DNA from: Leptolyngbyaceae cyanobacterium M65_K2018_010
GTDB lineage: Bacteria; Cyanobacteriota; Cyanobacteriia; Phormidesmidales; Phormidesmidaceae
DNA: 5,008 bases
Assembly (NCBI GenBank): GCA_015295885.1
Contig: DVEE01000399.1
Coordinates: 1-5,008 of the forward strand
Reading direction: 5' to 3'
A program made the translations under genes and the position numbers. A model generated the notes under the pieces. That model was not told the origin of the DNA and ran no database searches. It was given only the letters and a program-made list of their open reading frames with translations. Below are positions 4,645-5,008 of the stretch, piece by piece (position 1 is the first letter of the stretch; each line of letters starts with the position of its first letter).

Positions 4645-4953
4645 CTACAATCCTAACCCTGCCAAGAGCAATACCGCCGTAATAAAGCCCAGGGCAAAGG
4701 TTGCCAGACGGTCAAACCGCCCAGGCTTGGGAATTTGGGGATCTACCAAGGCATCCACTTCAACCCGATAGGCTTCTGGATTGAGGAGTTTGAACTCAGG
4801 TTCTGCCTCAATCTTGTTAACAGAATCCTCAATTTCTTTCTTCTTTACGATGATCTTTGCTAGCTTTTCCCTGGCCATAGTCTGCGCATGGTCAAGCTTG
4901 CCTTCTTTGAGTAGCAATTCATCACGAATGGCTTGTTTAGTCATGGCTGTCAT
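4645..4953 (-). CDS. Small C-terminally anchored membrane protein of unknown function
   Basis: I do not recognise this 102-residue protein. From about residue 5 to 52 it is highly charged and probably helical, with possible coiled-coil character (DELLLKEGKLDHAQ, then REKLAKIIVKKKEIEDSVNK). A middle part with EPEFKLLNPEAYRVEVDALVDPQIPKPGRFDR follows. Residues about 83-102 are a single hydrophobic helix (LATFALGFITAVLLLAGLGL) ending at the C-terminus, so it is probably a tail-anchored protein with the charged part in the cytoplasm. The ATG at 4951-4953 is chosen because GGAGG lies 8 nt upstream; an upstream ATG at 4980 would place that site inside the gene. GC content is about 47% by my count, clearly below the neighbouring genes, which may reflect acquisition or only its Lys, Ile and Glu content. 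Its upstream neighbour is outside the window. Confidence 0.7.
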   Translation of the reverse strand: MTAMTKQAIRDELLLKEGKLDHAQTMAREKLAKIIVKKKEIEDSVNKIEAEPEFKLLNPEAYRVEVDALVDPQIPKPGRFDRLATFALGFITAVLLLAGLGL

Positions 4954-4958
4954 AGATA

Positions 4959-4966
4959 TCACCTCC
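4959..4966 (-). promoter_or_regulatory. Strong Shine-Dalgarno site for the small membrane protein
   Basis: The minus strand reads GGAGGTGA, 8 of 8 bases complementary to the 3' end of 16S rRNA, ending 5 nt before the ATG at 4953. It fixes the start and suggests efficient translation. Confidence 0.75.
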
Positions 4967-5008
4967 ACCTTTGGATGCATCCCCAGAAGAGTGCTCAGCG
5001 TTCCAATG

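Noticed and set aside
4636..4647. Minus-strand TAGCTCAGTGGT, resembling a tRNA D-arm
   Set aside because: No GAGC closing the D-stem, no anticodon or T-arm at proper spacing and no acceptor stem; it overlaps the stop codon of the small membrane protein.
1..5008. CRISPR array, insertion sequence, attachment site or replication origin
   Set aside because: No regularly spaced repeats, no transposase or integrase frame, no terminal inverted repeats with target duplication, and no DnaA-box cluster was seen.

Overview
The window looks like a stretch of cyanobacterial chromosome. Four copies of the cyanobacterial HIP1 octamer GCGATCGC occur in 5 kb (1395, 2096, 2969, 4003). The MutL N-terminus has the IDSLAAVVRELVENALDA form that I associate with cyanobacterial homologues. 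A TerB-domain protein and a short rhodanese-like protein also fit. Base composition is fairly GC-rich (roughly 60% in mutL by eye), except for an AT-richer small gene at the right end. The genus cannot be fixed from the sequence alone.

Layout, left to right. (1) 1-1019 (+): the 3' part of gmd, GDP-mannose 4,6-dehydratase, cut by the left edge. (2) 1046-1495 (-): a TerB-family protein, converging on gmd across 26 bp; a perfect 16-bp tandem duplication spans its stop codon. (3) 1496-1828: a 333-bp gap without a convincing protein gene. It holds nested inverted repeats, mutually exclusive pairings and a Rho-independent terminator on the + strand, which suggests an undescribed small RNA aimed at the 3' end of mutL. 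(4) 1829-3556 (-), or to 3628 with an upstream GTG start: mutL, with an N-terminal GHKL ATPase and the C-terminal endonuclease motifs. (5) 3629-3884: a divergent promoter region with a perfect FNR/CRP-type palindrome (TTGAT-N4-ATCAA) and a good sigma-70-like extended -10 promoter facing right. (6) 3885-4262 (+): a single-domain rhodanese-like protein whose catalytic cysteine is replaced, followed by a strong terminator. (7) 4340-4644: a convergent gap with repeated CGG(T/C)ATAC words. (8) 4645-4953 (-): a small unrecognised protein with a charged helix and a C-terminal membrane anchor, preceded by a near-perfect Shine-Dalgarno sequence.

The genes do not form one pathway. gmd belongs to GDP-sugar and surface polysaccharide synthesis, mutL to DNA mismatch repair, and the TerB, rhodanese-like and membrane-anchored proteins have no assigned substrate. 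mutL and the rhodanese gene diverge from one regulatory region and could share control through the palindrome. mutL and the TerB gene lie on the same strand, but the 333-bp gap makes a simple operon unlikely. The items most worth a second look are the candidate RNA at 1669-1799, the FNR-type box, the cysteine-less rhodanese and the glutamate-to-glutamine changes in MutL signature motifs.
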